Shown here piece by piece: positions 32,493 to 42,371 of a stretch of DNA of 64,000 nt. Both the position numbers and the translations under genes were made by a program. Source of the stretch: Alkalilacustris brevis. GTDB lineage: Bacteria; Pseudomonadota; Alphaproteobacteria; Rhodobacterales; Rhodobacteraceae. Position 1 is the first letter of the stretch. Each line of letters starts with the position of its first letter. The notes under the pieces are model-generated. The model did not search any database and had not been told where the DNA came from. It saw nothing but the letters and a program-made list of their open reading frames with translations. Location: contig NZ_QNVJ01000054.1 of NCBI RefSeq assembly GCF_003350345.1, positions 62,001-126,000 on the forward strand, written 5' to 3'.

Positions 32493-33695
32493 ATGCCGCG
32501 CGCCTTCCTGGTGGTGATGGATTCGGTGGGCTGCGGCGGTGCGCCCGATGCCGTCGAATACGGCGATGCCGGGGCCAATACGCTGGGCCATATCGCGCAG
32601 GCCTGTGCCGAGGGCCGCGCCGAAGAGGGCCGCAGCGGGCCGCTGCACATGCCCCGGCTCGATGCGCTGGGCCTCGGTGCGGCGACCGCGCTGGCCTCGG
32701 GTCTGCGGGCGCCGGGGTTAGGGGCCGTGCCGCAGGGCCTGTGGGGGGCGGCCACCGAAGTGTCGCGCGGCAAGGACACGCCCTCGGGCCATTGGGAACT
32801 GGCCGGCGCGCCAGTGCCCTGGGAATGGCACCGTTTTCCCATCACCCGCCCGGCCTTTCCCGACGATCTGGTGGCGCGGGTCTGTGCGCTGGCGGGCACC
32901 GATGGCATCCTGGGAAATTGTCATGCGGCCGGCATTCCCATCGTGCAGGAACTGGGCGCCGAGCATCTGCGCACCGGCTGGCCGATCTGCTACACATCCG
33001 TCGACAGTGTGTTTCAGATCGCCGCGCATGAACAGGCCTTCGGGCTGCAGCGGCTGTGGGACCTTTGCGCGGCACTGGCACCGCAACTGCACGCGATGCG
33101 GGTGGGGCGTGTCATTGCGCGGCCCTTCACCGGCACGGCTGCGACGGGCTTTGCCCGCACCCATAACCGGCGTGATTTCGCCATGCCGCCGCCCGCACTC
33201 ACGCTGTGCGATCACGTCCAGGCGGCGGGCGGGGCGGTGCATGCAGTGGGCAAGGTGGGTGACATATTCTCGGGCCGCGGGATCGATCACCACCACAAAG
33301 GCCGCTCGGATGCCGATCTGGCCGAAACCCTGCTGCAACTGGCCGATACCGCCGAGGATGGTGCGCTGGTCTTCGCCAATTTCGTGGAGTTCGATTCGCT
33401 TTACGGCCACACCCGCGATGTGGCCGGTTATGCGCGCGCGCTGGAATGGTTCGATACCCGCGCAGGCGCCTTGATCGATGCACTGCGGCCCGGCGATCTG
33501 GCCATTTTCACCGCCGATCACGGCAATGACCCCAGTTTTCGCGGCACTGATCACACCCGCGAGCGCGTCCCGGTGCTTGCGGCGGGCGCCGGGGTGGGGC
33601 AGATCGGGCTTTGCGCTTTCACCGATGTGGGCGCCAGCGTGGCGGCGCATCTGGGCGTTGCACTGTCGGGGCCGGGAAGGAGTTTTCTGCAATGA
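32493..33695 (+). CDS. deoB: Phosphopentomutase
   Basis: A 400-residue alkaline-phosphatase-fold enzyme that interconverts (deoxy)ribose 1- and 5-phosphate in nucleoside use. Metal ligands are visible in VVMDSVGCGGAPDA and TADHGNDPSFRGTDHTRERVPVL. The phospho-Thr region is in SRGKDTPSGHWELAG. The ATG follows the cdd stop by one base, and its own stop overlaps the add start (ATGA), which indicates translational coupling. Confidence 0.95.
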   Translation: MPRAFLVVMDSVGCGGAPDAVEYGDAGANTLGHIAQACAEGRAEEGRSGPLHMPRLDALGLGAATALASGLRAPGLGAVPQGLWGAATEVSRGKDTPSGHWELAGAPVPWEWHRFPITRPAFPDDLVARVCALAGTDGILGNCHAAGIPIVQELGAEHLRTGWPICYTSVDSVFQIAAHEQAFGLQRLWDLCAALAPQLHAMRVGRVIARPFTGTAATGFARTHNRRDFAMPPPALTLCDHVQAAGGAVHAVGKVGDIFSGRGIDHHHKGRSDADLAETLLQLADTAEDGALVFANFVEFDSLYGHTRDVAGYARALEWFDTRAGALIDALRPGDLAIFTADHGNDPSFRGTDHTRERVPVLAAGAGVGQIGLCAFTDVGASVAAHLGVALSGPGRSFLQ

Positions 33696-34684
33696 TGCGC
33701 GATCTGCCCAAGGTCGAGCTTCACCTGCATCTCGAAGGTGCGGCGCCGCCCGATCTGGTCCGGCGCATCGCTGCTGAACACCAGATCACCCTCGCGCGGG
33801 TGTTCGACGAGGCCGGACGCTATGCCTTTGACGATTTCGAAGGCTTCCTGCGGATATACGAGGCCGCCACCAGCGTGTTGCGAACCCCCGAGGATTACTA
33901 TCGCCTGACCGAGGCCATGCTTGAGGCCCGCGCCGAAGATGGCGTGATCTATGCCGAATGTTTCATCGCGCCCGATTTTTGCGGCGGCGGTGATCTGGGT
34001 GCCTGGCGCGAGTACCTTGCCGCCATCCGCGAGGCCGCCGAGAACGCCGAGCACCGCCACGGCATCACCCTGCGCGGCATCGCCACCGCCATCCGCCATT
34101 TCGGCCCCGACAAGGCCCGGCGCGCGGCCCTTTGCGCCGCTGAAACTGCGGGCGACTGGCTGGTGGGCTTTGGCATGGGCGGCGGCGAGACGCGCGGTGC
34201 CTTGCGCGATTTCGCCTGGGGCTTCGACTGCGCGCGCGAGGCCGGGCTGGGCCTGACCGTTCATGCCGGCGAATGGGTCGGGCCGCAAAGCGTGCGCGCG
34301 GCGCTTGCTGATCTGCGCGTGGCCCGGATCGGTCATGGCGTGCGCGCCGTCGAAGACCCCGCGTTGGTGGAAACCCTGGCCGAGACGGGCACCGTGCTTG
34401 AGGTCTGCCCCGGCTCAAACATCGCGCTGGGCCTTTATCGCGACTGGGCTGCGCATCCTGTCGCGCGACTGGCCGAGGCGGGCGTTGCGATCACCCTTTC
34501 CACCGATGATCCGCCGTTCTTTCGCACAAGCCTGAGCCTTGAGTATCAGCGCCTTGCCGATGCCTTCGGCTGGGGGGCTGACCGTTTCCTTGAAATCAAC
34601 CGGACGGCCGCCCGCGCGGCCTTTTGCGATGCCACCACGCGGGAGCGCATCCTGCAAAGACTGGAGACCCCTGACCATGGATAA
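33692..34684 (+). CDS. add: Adenosine deaminase
   Basis: A 330-residue amidohydrolase-fold zinc enzyme that deaminates adenosine and deoxyadenosine. It has the zinc-binding HxH in [23 protein letters not shown] with the next His, HGVRAVEDP, and [12 protein letters not shown] with the catalytic Asp pair. ATG codons at 33692 and 33695 both follow GAAGGAG (33676-33682), and the first overlaps the deoB stop. It overlaps upp by 8 nt. Adenine deaminases share the fold, but the operon favours nucleosides. Confidence 0.92.
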   Translation: MMRDLPKVELHLHLEGAAPPDLVRRIAAEHQITLARVFDEAGRYAFDDFEGFLRIYEAATSVLRTPEDYYRLTEAMLEARAEDGVIYAECFIAPDFCGGGDLGAWREYLAAIREAAENAEHRHGITLRGIATAIRHFGPDKARRAALCAAETAGDWLVGFGMGGGETRGALRDFAWGFDCAREAGLGLTVHAGEWVGPQSVRAALADLRVARIGHGVRAVEDPALVETLAETGTVLEVCPGSNIALGLYRDWAAHPVARLAEAGVAITLSTDDPPFFRTSLSLEYQRLADAFGWGADRFLEINRTAARAAFCDATTRERILQRLETPDHG

Positions 34685-35306
34685 CCTGACCGTCGTGCGC
34701 CACCCGCTGGTGCAACACAAGTTGACCCTGATGCGCGAAAAGGCGACCTCGACCGCCGTTTTCCGTCAGCTTCTGCGCGAGATCAGCAATTTGCTGGCCT
34801 ATGAGATCACCCGCGAGCAGGAAATGACCACCCGCCGCATCGAAACCCCGATGTGCGAAATGGACGCGCCCGTTCTGGCGGGCCGCAAGATGGCGCTGGT
34901 GTCGATCCTGCGCGCGGGCAACGGGCTGCTCGATGGCATTCTCGAACTCATTCCCTCGGCGCGGGTCGGCTTTGTCGGGCTTTACCGCGACGAAGAGACG
35001 CTCAAGCCCGTGCAGTATTACTACAAGGTGCCGTCCGATCTGGGCGAGCGGCTGGTGATCGTGGTCGATCCCATGTTGGCCACGGGCAATTCCTCGGCGG
35101 CGGCGATCGACCTGCTGAAGCAGTCGGGCGCACGCAACATCCGCTTTCTGTGCCTTCTGGCCGCACCCGAAGGCGTGCGCCGCATGGCCGAAGCGCACCC
35201 TGACGTGCCGGTCGTGACCGCCGCACTTGACGAAAAGCTCAACGAGCAGGGCTATATCGTTCCGGGCCTTGGGGATGCTGGCGACCGGATGTACGGCACC
35301 CGGTAG
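34677..35306 (+). CDS. upp: Uracil phosphoribosyltransferase
   Basis: A 209-residue enzyme that makes UMP from uracil and PRPP. It has family blocks [32 protein letters not shown], the PRPP loop [20 protein letters not shown], and the uracil-binding C-terminus [21 protein letters not shown]. It is last in the cdd-deoB-add-upp operon and overlaps add by 8 nt. Together these genes recover bases and ribose from nucleosides. A pyrimidine or purine nucleoside phosphorylase is not present in the window. Confidence 0.96.
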   Translation: MDNLTVVRHPLVQHKLTLMREKATSTAVFRQLLREISNLLAYEITREQEMTTRRIETPMCEMDAPVLAGRKMALVSILRAGNGLLDGILELIPSARVGFVGLYRDEETLKPVQYYYKVPSDLGERLVIVVDPMLATGNSSAAAIDLLKQSGARNIRFLCLLAAPEGVRRMAEAHPDVPVVTAALDEKLNEQGYIVPGLGDAGDRMYGTR

Positions 35307-35404
35307 GCGCGCTGAGTTGCGGGCATTCGGGGCTGCGGCCTGACCCCTTTACTAAAGCGCGCTCAAACGTCATGCTTTTGCCTGAATTGCCACGGGGGAA
35401 AGTG

Positions 35405-36478
35405 ATGTTCGGACGAATTTTCGGCTTCGCCGCGCTGGCGGCTGCGACGACTGCCATGGCCGCCAATGCGCAGAGCGGGCGTGATCCTTATGTTCCGGCC
35501 GAGTTGCCGCCAAGCTCCTTCACCGGTGTGCAGTATGTTGACAGCACGGGCTGCGCCTTCATCCGTGCAGGCTTTGGCGGGCAGCTGAACTGGGTGCCGC
35601 GCTTCGACAAGGATCGCAACCCGATCTGCGGGCTTGTGCCCACCGTGCAGATGGCTGGCGCGCCCGACGAGAGAGTAGCGCCTGTGCCGGACGAGGCGCC
35701 TGCCACCACGGCGGCGGCCGATCCCGTGCCCGCTCCTGCACCGGCCGCGCCTGCCCGGCAGCCCACACCGCGGGCTGCGGCTGCGCCGGCCCCCGCGCTC
35801 GAGGCTCCGGCACCTGCGCCGGCAAAGGCCGCGCCGCTTCACGTGGCCGAAGGGGCGGTTGACCATTGCCCGAATTACGACCCGGTCGGACGCGAGCAGT
35901 CGCGCACCGGCGCCACACCCGTGCGCTGCGGGCCGCAGGCCGAGCACCCCGTTGACGGGCAGCCGAGTGTTGGCCCGGGCAGCCCCCTGCGCGTTTCGCA
36001 GGGAGTTGCGCCAAGGCCGATCCCTGAAGGCTATCGGCCCGCCTGGAACGATGACCGGCTTAACCCGCATCGCGGCCCGCGCACCGCCGCGGGGGACGCG
36101 CAGATGCGCCGCGTCTGGACCGATACCGTGCCCGCGCAGCTTGTCGAAAACCCGGCTGCCACCCGGCCCTATACGGCCAGCGTTTCTACACGCAGCCCTT
36201 CGGCCACGGTGCCGGTGCCCGAGGCGCCCGTGCGCACCGAAGCCTCGGTCCCGGGCAGTTATGTGCAGGTGGGCAGCTTCGGTGTGCCCGATAACGCGCG
36301 CGGCACGGCGGAGCGTTTCAAGGCGATGGGCTTGCCTGTGGCGACCAGACAGATGCGCGCGGGCGGCCAGACCCTTCAGGTGGTTTCCATCGGCCCGCTT
36401 GCGGCGCAGGGCGATCTGAACTCGGCACTTCAGGCTGCGCGCCAGGCGGGTTTCGCAGATGCGTTTATCCGCCGTTAG
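35405..36478 (+). CDS. Exported SPOR-domain protein
   Basis: A 357-residue secreted protein. The signal peptide MFGRIFGFAALAAATTAMA ends near ANA-Q (about residue 22). Residues 90-155 are low-complexity Pro/Ala linker, and the C-terminal 80 residues are a SPOR domain (YVQVGSFGVPDNARGTAERFKAMG, TLQVVSIGPLAAQGDL). SPOR domains bind denuded peptidoglycan glycan strands at the septum. Four cysteines in the middle suggest periplasmic disulfides. The start at 35405 follows GGGGGAAAG. A likely role in cell wall division or morphology is inferred. It ends at paired hairpins facing the next gene. Confidence 0.85.
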   Translation: MFGRIFGFAALAAATTAMAANAQSGRDPYVPAELPPSSFTGVQYVDSTGCAFIRAGFGGQLNWVPRFDKDRNPICGLVPTVQMAGAPDERVAPVPDEAPATTAAADPVPAPAPAAPARQPTPRAAAAPAPALEAPAPAPAKAAPLHVAEGAVDHCPNYDPVGREQSRTGATPVRCGPQAEHPVDGQPSVGPGSPLRVSQGVAPRPIPEGYRPAWNDDRLNPHRGPRTAAGDAQMRRVWTDTVPAQLVENPAATRPYTASVSTRSPSATVPVPEAPVRTEASVPGSYVQVGSFGVPDNARGTAERFKAMGLPVATRQMRAGGQTLQVVSIGPLAAQGDLNSALQAARQAGFADAFIRR

Positions 36479-36532
36479 GGCGTTATCGGGGTTTGCGGAA
36501 GGGAAACGCCAGAAACATTTTCGCGGAATAAA

Positions 36533-36583
36533 GGGCCGCAGGCCCGCCGCGCCATCGACAGGCCGCCCCTCCGGCCTGTCGAT
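36533..36583. terminator. Two hairpins between converging genes
   Basis: GGGCC-GCA-GGCCC (36533-36545) is followed by a perfect 11-bp stem, ATCGACAGGCC / GGCCTGTCGAT, at 36554-36583 with an 8-nt loop. They lie in the 268-bp gap where the SPOR gene and the M48-like gene converge. No long T-run follows, but the position supports transcription end for both. Confidence 0.55.
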
Positions 36584-36746
36584 TTGGCAGGCGCAGGCGC
36601 ATTTTTTGCATGTCTTGCGGGTTTGCCGGGATAAAGCGCTCCGTTCCGCTGTCCGGATCGACAGCCCGCGGCCTTTCGATGGCGCGGCTTGGCGCACCAT
36701 TTAACCGGCGGCCAAGGGGTGTGAGGCCATTCCTCCCGCCAAATGC

Positions 36747-37769
36747 TCAGCCGCCACAGACCCCTTGCAGGCTGACCCAATCTCCGTCGCTTAGCAGCGT
36801 GGGGGGGGATGCGTTGCGGTAGGGGTCGGCCTCGATCAGGCGCAGCGTGGATTCGCCTGAGGGGTCGAGCGCATAGGCAAAGGGCGTGGAGGCGACCCCC
36901 GCTGCCTCGAACCGGGCAAGCAGGGTGTCATGGTCGGGCGTGACGGTGGGGGCGGCCAGCCGTGTGCTGCCGTGTCCGCGCAGGGCGCCTTCGGGCAGAT
37001 CGCCGGTGGTCAGAAGCACGACCACGGCGCGCAGACCCGCGGCCTGCAGGGCCGCTCGCAGGGGCGCATCGGTTTCGGCCTGCATCCGTGCGGCAAGGAT
37101 ATGCCCGGCGGCGATTTCGGGCGTGTCGTGGTTGTCGATTGCCGATTGCGCAAGCAGGATGGTGCCACCCGGCAGGGCCAGCCCGCCCGAAAGCGCGCCT
37201 TCGCCCAGAACGGCAATGCGTGGCGCGCGCGGGCCAAGCAGCCGCTCCTGCAGCCGGTTGAGCGCGCGCAGCCCGGCGGGCGCGGCGCAGATCTCGTACC
37301 CTTCGCGCCGCAGATCGGCGAGGATGACCTGATCGATCTCCGCCCGCTTTGCCTGGGGCAGCACCGACGAGGCATGGCGGATCACCGCGTCAGGCAGCGA
37401 AAAGGCGAAGAAGAGCAACAGGAACGCCGGTATTCCCAGTGAAAGCACCACCCGCAACCGCAGCAGCCCCTGCCGCCCCCGGCGCAGGCTGTGCTGCACG
37501 GTTTCCAGTGCCTCGATCATTGCCGGCTCGTTCAGTTCCAGCGTCTCGGCCGCGTCGATGTCAGGGCTGAACACGGCGGGTATCGTGCCGGGGTTGCGGC
37601 GGCGGACCGCTGGCAGCGACCAATGCGCCAGCGGCGTTTCGCTGCGGCTGTCGGATAGCACGAGCGAGGCCTCGCCAAGCGAAACGATGACATCGCGCCG
37701 CTGATCCCCGGGCGAGGCCCGCCAGAGGCCGGGGCATTCCAGCTTTGCGTATTTCTTGAGCGCCGTCAT
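36747..37769 (-). CDS. Membrane protein resembling an inactivated M48 peptidase
   Basis: A 340-residue protein with one clear membrane helix at about 105-124 (RVVLSLGIPAFLLLFFAFS) and a cytosol-facing N-terminal domain. After the helix, SGGLALPGGTILLAQSAI then TPEIAAGHILAARMQ align with the M48 pattern in which a GG(Y/R)I strand precedes the HExxH zinc helix. Here the helix reads AGHILAA, so the Glu and second His are missing. It is therefore probably a catalytically dead relative. No other family is recognised. It converges with the SPOR gene. Confidence 0.6.
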   Translation of the reverse strand: MTALKKYAKLECPGLWRASPGDQRRDVIVSLGEASLVLSDSRSETPLAHWSLPAVRRRNPGTIPAVFSPDIDAAETLELNEPAMIEALETVQHSLRRGRQGLLRLRVVLSLGIPAFLLLFFAFSLPDAVIRHASSVLPQAKRAEIDQVILADLRREGYEICAAPAGLRALNRLQERLLGPRAPRIAVLGEGALSGGLALPGGTILLAQSAIDNHDTPEIAAGHILAARMQAETDAPLRAALQAAGLRAVVVLLTTGDLPEGALRGHGSTRLAAPTVTPDHDTLLARFEAAGVASTPFAYALDPSGESTLRLIEADPYRNASPPTLLSDGDWVSLQGVCGG

Positions 37770-37931
37770 TGGGCGATCCGGCCCTGCCCGTTTGCCGTGA
37801 AACCGCGCCTGCCGCGGCTTTTGCCGCAGGATACCCCAGCGCGCCGCGCGTCACAATCGCTGCTTGCGTGCCTGTGCGCCGCGCGCAATGCTGATGACGA
37901 CGCGCCGCGATGACCAGGGAGGGGCAGGGCG

Positions 37932-38582
37932 ATGATCATTTCGCCGGGCCGCGGGTATGTTTTCGTGCATATCCCGAAAACAGGCGGAACCGCGGTGGCG
38001 TTGGCGCTGGAGGCACGGGCGAAAGCCGATGACATCCTGATCGGCGACACGCCCAAGGCGCAGCGGCGCCGCCACCGCCTGAAAGGGGTGCGTACCGCCG
38101 GGCGCTTGTGGAAGCATTCGGCCCTGGCTGATATCGAAGGGCTGGTCACGCGCGAGGTCCTTGGCGGCATGTTCATCTTTTCTATCGTGCGCAACCCCTG
38201 GGACAGGATGGTCAGCTACTATTGCTGGCTGCGTGACCAAGGCTTCGATCACCCGGCGGTGCGGCTGGCGCAATCGTGCGATTTTCCGGCATTCCTGGCG
38301 CATCCGATGACCGGGGCCGCGCAGCGCGCCAACCCCTATGTCAGCTACCTGTGCGACGGCGCCGGGCGGGAACATTGCGACCTCTGGCTGCGGTTCGAGC
38401 ACCTGCAGGACGATTTGCGCCAGGTCGAGGCCCGGCTGGGCCTGCGCCTGCCGCCGCTTGAGCGGGTCAATCAATCCAACCGCCCGCGCGATTACCGCAG
38501 CTACTACAGCGTGGCAGATGCCGAGCGGATCGCCGAGTTGTGCCAGGTGGATATCGCGCGCTTTGGGTATTCCTTCGGTTAG
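37932..38582 (+). CDS. Sulfotransferase-family protein
   Basis: A 216-residue P-loop-like PAPS-dependent sulfotransferase. The 5'-phosphosulfate loop is VFVHIPKTGGTAVALAL (His13-Ile-Pro-Lys16-Thr-Gly-Gly). The 3'-phosphate loop is FSIVRNPWDRMVSYYCWL. These match the carbohydrate sulfotransferase family that modifies lipopolysaccharide, exopolysaccharide or small molecules. It has no transmembrane anchor. Neighbours give no substrate clue. Its TAG stop overlaps the TAA stop of the converging fadJ. Confidence 0.88.
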   Translation: MIISPGRGYVFVHIPKTGGTAVALALEARAKADDILIGDTPKAQRRRHRLKGVRTAGRLWKHSALADIEGLVTREVLGGMFIFSIVRNPWDRMVSYYCWLRDQGFDHPAVRLAQSCDFPAFLAHPMTGAAQRANPYVSYLCDGAGREHCDLWLRFEHLQDDLRQVEARLGLRLPPLERVNQSNRPRDYRSYYSVADAERIAELCQVDIARFGYSFG

Positions 38583-40756
38583 GCGGCGCCTTGCCCCGCC
38601 AATGGTGCGTGAAACTGCCGCCCGTCGCGGGCCATGTCATGCAGAAGTTTCGGCGGGGTGAAGCGCGGGCCGTGGGTGGCCTGCAATGTCTCGCTTCGGG
38701 CCAGTGCCGTGTCGATCCCCTGCATGTCGAGCCACGAGAACGGCCCCCCCGACCACGGCGCGAACCCCCAGCCCAGCACCGCGCCAAGGTTACCTTCGCG
38801 GATGTCTTCAAGCACGCCATCCTCCAGCGCGCGCACGGCTTCCAGTGCCTGCACGAACAGGAGCCGGTCCTTAACCTCTGCCAGGTCGGGGTCCACCCGT
38901 GCCCCTCCGGCCAGTTCTGCAAGCCCCGGCCAAAGGCCCTGCCGTTTGCCGCGCGTGTCATAGTCGTAAAAGCCTGCGCCCGCCTTGCGCCCGGCGCGGC
39001 CTGCGTCGAGCATGGCGGACAGGATGCGATCCGCGGCTGCGTCCGGGTAGCGTGCCCCCATTGCCGCGCGGGTTGCGCGGGCGATGCCCGCAGCCAGCTC
39101 GATGGACACTTCATCGAGCAGTTGCAGCGGCCCCACAGGCATCCCTGTCAGCCGGGCGGCGTTCTCGATCAGGGCAGGCGCCACCCCTTCATCCAGCAGC
39201 CGCAACCCTTCGTGGAGATAGGGAATGATGCAGCGGTTGGCATAGAAGAACCGCGCATCGCGCACCAGGATCGGCGTCTTGCCGATCTGCCCTGCGAAGT
39301 CGAGCGCCCGCGCCACCGCAGCGTCGCCGCTTTCTCCGGCCCGGATCACCTCGATCAGGAGCATCTTTTCCACGGGCGAGAAGAAATGCAGCCCCAGGAA
39401 TCGCCCCGGCCGCTGCAAGGCGCGCGCCAGATCGGTGATCGGCAGGGTTGAGGTGTTGCTGGCGATCACGCAGTCAGGCCCGGCGGCCGCCTCGGCCTGT
39501 GCCAGCACACGCGCCTTCAGGCCGGGGTCTTCGGGCACGGCCTCGATGATCAGATCGCAATCGGCGAGCGCGGTGTAATCGGTGCCGGGGGTGATCCGGT
39601 CCTGCACGGCCTCGGCGGCCCCCGGATTGAGGCTGCCGCGTCTTGCCGCCTGTTCGGTCAGCCGCGCCGAGGCTGCCTTGCCGCGCTCTGCCGCTTCCGC
39701 GTCGGCATCCAGAAGCGCCACCTCGACACCGGCGCGCGCCGCGACATGGGCGATGCCTGCGCCCATCATTCCCGCGCCGAGCACACCAAGCCGTTTTACG
39801 GGTTTGCCGACGGGGTGCGTGGCGGGGCGGCGCGCGCCTTTCTCGATGGCCTGCTTGTCCAGAAACAGCGTGCGGATCATCGCCTCGGCACTGGGGTGGA
39901 GCAGGGTGTTGACGAACCAGCGCGCCTCGATCCTGAGTGCGGTGTCGAAAGGCACCAGCGCGCCTTCGTAGATTGCGCTGAGGGCTGCGCGCGCCGCTGG
40001 ATACACACCTTGCGTGCGTCCGTTCACCATGGCTGCCGCCCCGGCGAAAAGCTCGAACCCCTCGCGAGAATACGGCCCGCCGCCGGGAATGCGGTGGCGC
40101 TTGCGGTCCCAGGGCTTGGTGATTTCGTCGGGCCCGGCGGCAAGCACCCAGTCGCGGGCTGTTTCAAGCACCGCCTCGGGCGGGGTAAGGTCATCGACCA
40201 CGCCCAGGGATTTCACGGCCCTCGGCGGCAGCATCCCGCCCTCCAGCAGTAACGGCGCGGCGGCAAGCAGCCCCAGCTTTCGCACCAGTCGCGTGGTGCC
40301 CCCGGCGCCCGGAAACAGGCCCACCTTTATTTCCGGCAGGCCGATGCGCGCCTCGGCACGGTCGGCGGCGATGATGTGGTGACAGGCAAGCGCAAGCTCG
40401 AGCCCGATGCCCGCAGTGGTGCCAGGCAGCGCAGCGGCAACGGGCTTTTCCGCTTGTTCGATTCGGCGAAAGAGCCGGTGAATGCGCATCAGCCCCTCGA
40501 ACAGCCCCTGCGCGGGAAAGCCGCCGGCCTGCTGCCTGAGCGCGACCAGCGCGCCAAGGTCCATGCCGCCCGCGAAATCCGGCTTGCCGCTGGTGATCAC
40601 GACGCCTTTGGCCTCTGGTTCGTCCAGCGCAATGCCGATCAGCGCATCGAGGTCTTCAAGCCCGGCCAGCGTCATCACGTTCATCGAGCGCGCGGCCATG
40701 TCCCAGGTGATGACGGCCACGCCATCCTTGCCAAGGCGATAGTGGAAATCGCTCAT
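38579..40756 (-). CDS. fadJ: Fatty-acid oxidation multifunctional enzyme (enoyl-CoA hydratase / 3-hydroxyacyl-CoA dehydrogenase)
   Basis: A 725-residue FadJ/FadB-type enzyme. The N-terminal crotonase domain (about 1-190) has the oxyanion region GGMDLGALVALR and the glutamates in GTTAGIGLELALACHH and IGLPEIKVGLFPGAGGT. The dehydrogenase domain (from about 310) has the NAD loop VLGAGMMGAGIAHVAARAG, the catalytic region LGLHFFSPVEKMLLIEVI, and the C-terminal LDEGVAPALIENAA. The short first motif and full length match alphaproteobacterial enzymes. It is transcribed with fadA 48 bp upstream. The pair performs hydration, oxidation and thiolysis of beta-oxidation. Confidence 0.95.
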   Translation of the reverse strand: MSDFHYRLGKDGVAVITWDMAARSMNVMTLAGLEDLDALIGIALDEPEAKGVVITSGKPDFAGGMDLGALVALRQQAGGFPAQGLFEGLMRIHRLFRRIEQAEKPVAAALPGTTAGIGLELALACHHIIAADRAEARIGLPEIKVGLFPGAGGTTRLVRKLGLLAAAPLLLEGGMLPPRAVKSLGVVDDLTPPEAVLETARDWVLAAGPDEITKPWDRKRHRIPGGGPYSREGFELFAGAAAMVNGRTQGVYPAARAALSAIYEGALVPFDTALRIEARWFVNTLLHPSAEAMIRTLFLDKQAIEKGARRPATHPVGKPVKRLGVLGAGMMGAGIAHVAARAGVEVALLDADAEAAERGKAASARLTEQAARRGSLNPGAAEAVQDRITPGTDYTALADCDLIIEAVPEDPGLKARVLAQAEAAAGPDCVIASNTSTLPITDLARALQRPGRFLGLHFFSPVEKMLLIEVIRAGESGDAAVARALDFAGQIGKTPILVRDARFFYANRCIIPYLHEGLRLLDEGVAPALIENAARLTGMPVGPLQLLDEVSIELAAGIARATRAAMGARYPDAAADRILSAMLDAGRAGRKAGAGFYDYDTRGKRQGLWPGLAELAGGARVDPDLAEVKDRLLFVQALEAVRALEDGVLEDIREGNLGAVLGWGFAPWSGGPFSWLDMQGIDTALARSETLQATHGPRFTPPKLLHDMARDGRQFHAPLAGQGAA

Positions 40757-40804
40757 GGCGCGTCTTTCACGACAGGGGGGCGAACAGTGGCAATCCGCAT
40801 GGCC

Positions 40805-42016
40805 CTATACCCTTTCGATTACCGTGGCCGCACCCATGCCGGTGGCGACACACAGCACCGCAAGCCCCGTGGCGGCATCGCGGCGTTCAAGTTCATCGAG
40901 CAACGTGCCGAGGATCATCGTGCCGGTCGCCCCCAGCGGGTGGCCCATCGCGATGGCACCGCCATTCACGTTGACCCGTTCGGGGTCAGCCCCGAAAGCC
41001 TGAAGAAAATGCAGAACCACGGCTGAGAATGCCTCGTTCACCTCGAAAAGGTCGATGTCCCCGATTTCCATGCCTGCTGCCTCCAGCGCGCGGCGGGTGG
41101 CGGGAACGGGGCCGGTCAGCATTATGGTGGGGTCGGTGCCGACGCGGGCGGTGGCGCGGATGCGCGCGCGCGGGCGCAGACCGTAGCGTTCGCCAAAGGC
41201 CCGCGTGCCGATCAGCATTCCCGCCGCACCATCGGTGATACCGCTGGAATTGCCCGCGTGATGCACATGGTTCACCCGCTCAAGCTGCGGATAGCGCATC
41301 AGGGCAACCGCGTCGAAGCCCGGCATCCCCTCGCCCTGCTCGCGGAAGGCGGGTTTGAGCGCGGCCAGCGCCGCCATGTCGGTTTCCGGGCGCATATGTT
41401 CATCGCGATCAAGGATCATCAGCCCGTTAATGTCGCGCACCGGAACGACCGATTTGTGAAAGCGCCCGTCTTCCCAGGCCGCTGCCGCGCGCTGCTGCGA
41501 TTGCACGGCATAGGCATCGACATCCTCGCGGCCGAACCCGTGCAGGGTGGCGATCAGGTCGGCGGCGATGCCTTGCGGGACAAGGCACTTTTCCATCGCA
41601 AGCGTTGGATCGACGGCAATGGCCGCCCCGTCCGAGCCGATCGGAACGCGGCTGAGCATCTCGACCCCGCCGGCGACATAGGCCTCGCCCAGACCGGCGC
41701 GCAGTTGTGCGGCAGCCAGGTTCACCGCCTCGAGCCCGCTGGCGCAGAAGCGGTTGATCGAAAGCCCTGGCACCGTATCGGCAAAACCCGAGGCCAGCGC
41801 GGCGCTGCGCGCAAGGCAGCCGCCCTGTTCGCCCACCTGCGTGGCGTTGCCCCAGATCACGTCTTCGATGGCGTCGGGGGCAATTTCGCACCGGTTGCGC
41901 AGCGCATCCAGCACCAGCGCCGAAAGTCGCAGCGCCGTCACCTCGTGCAGGCCGCCGTCGGCCCGCCCCCTGCCGCGCGGGGTGCGCACCGAGTCAAAGA
42001 TATAGGCGTCGCTCAT
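40805..42016 (-). CDS. fadA: Acetyl-CoA C-acyltransferase (thiolase)
   Basis: A 403-residue thiolase for the last step of beta-oxidation. The acylated cysteine is in SINRFCASGLEAVNLAAAQL. The C-terminal catalytic His is in NVNGGAIAMGHPLGATGTMI and the second Cys in LCVATGMGAA. VPRGRGRADGGLHEV-like N-terminal arginine blocks are typical of FadA rather than PhaA (SVRTPRGRGRADGGLHEV). It lies directly upstream of fadJ on the same strand, forming a compact fad operon with MerR and a small gene upstream. Confidence 0.94.
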   Translation of the reverse strand: MSDAYIFDSVRTPRGRGRADGGLHEVTALRLSALVLDALRNRCEIAPDAIEDVIWGNATQVGEQGGCLARSAALASGFADTVPGLSINRFCASGLEAVNLAAAQLRAGLGEAYVAGGVEMLSRVPIGSDGAAIAVDPTLAMEKCLVPQGIAADLIATLHGFGREDVDAYAVQSQQRAAAAWEDGRFHKSVVPVRDINGLMILDRDEHMRPETDMAALAALKPAFREQGEGMPGFDAVALMRYPQLERVNHVHHAGNSSGITDGAAGMLIGTRAFGERYGLRPRARIRATARVGTDPTIMLTGPVPATRRALEAAGMEIGDIDLFEVNEAFSAVVLHFLQAFGADPERVNVNGGAIAMGHPLGATGTMILGTLLDELERRDAATGLAVLCVATGMGAATVIERV

Positions 42017-42039
42017 GCCCGAAACTCCCGTGCCCCCGG

Positions 42040-42252
42040 TCAGCGTTTGCGCGCGGCTAGTTCGCTGTTGAACAGCCGCAACCGGTGGGTGAGATTTTCG
42101 TGATGGGTTATGGAATCGAAGTTCTCGAACAGGAAGGACAGCGCTTCGCCCTCGTCCAGCCCGGCATCATGGGCAAAGCGGCGTAGCCGGCGATAGCCGT
42201 CTTCGGTCATCGCGACGGGAAAGCGGCGGGTCAGACGCAGACGTTTCGGCAT
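42040..42252 (-). CDS. Small basic conserved-looking protein
   Basis: A 70-residue Arg-rich soluble protein (MPKRLRLTRRFPVAMTEDGYRRLRRFAHDAGLDEGE, read in pieces; ending LFNSELAARKR). The pattern of a Met-rich start, helix and LDEGEALSFLFENFDS could be a ribbon-helix-helix-like DNA binder. Evidence is only compositional. It sits 23 bp upstream of fadA in the same direction, so it is likely co-transcribed with fadA-fadJ. No family name is given. Confidence 0.55.
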   Translation of the reverse strand: MPKRLRLTRRFPVAMTEDGYRRLRRFAHDAGLDEGEALSFLFENFDSITHHENLTHRLRLFNSELAARKR

Positions 42253-42371
42253 TGGGCCCTCGCGTCGGAAAATCCTGCGCCCAGCCTAGAGCAATTTGGA
42301 GTGATGTGGAATCACCTGACGACTCGGAAATTGCGCCGCGCCCGTTCTTGCGTTTGGCCGTGCCGGCGCGT

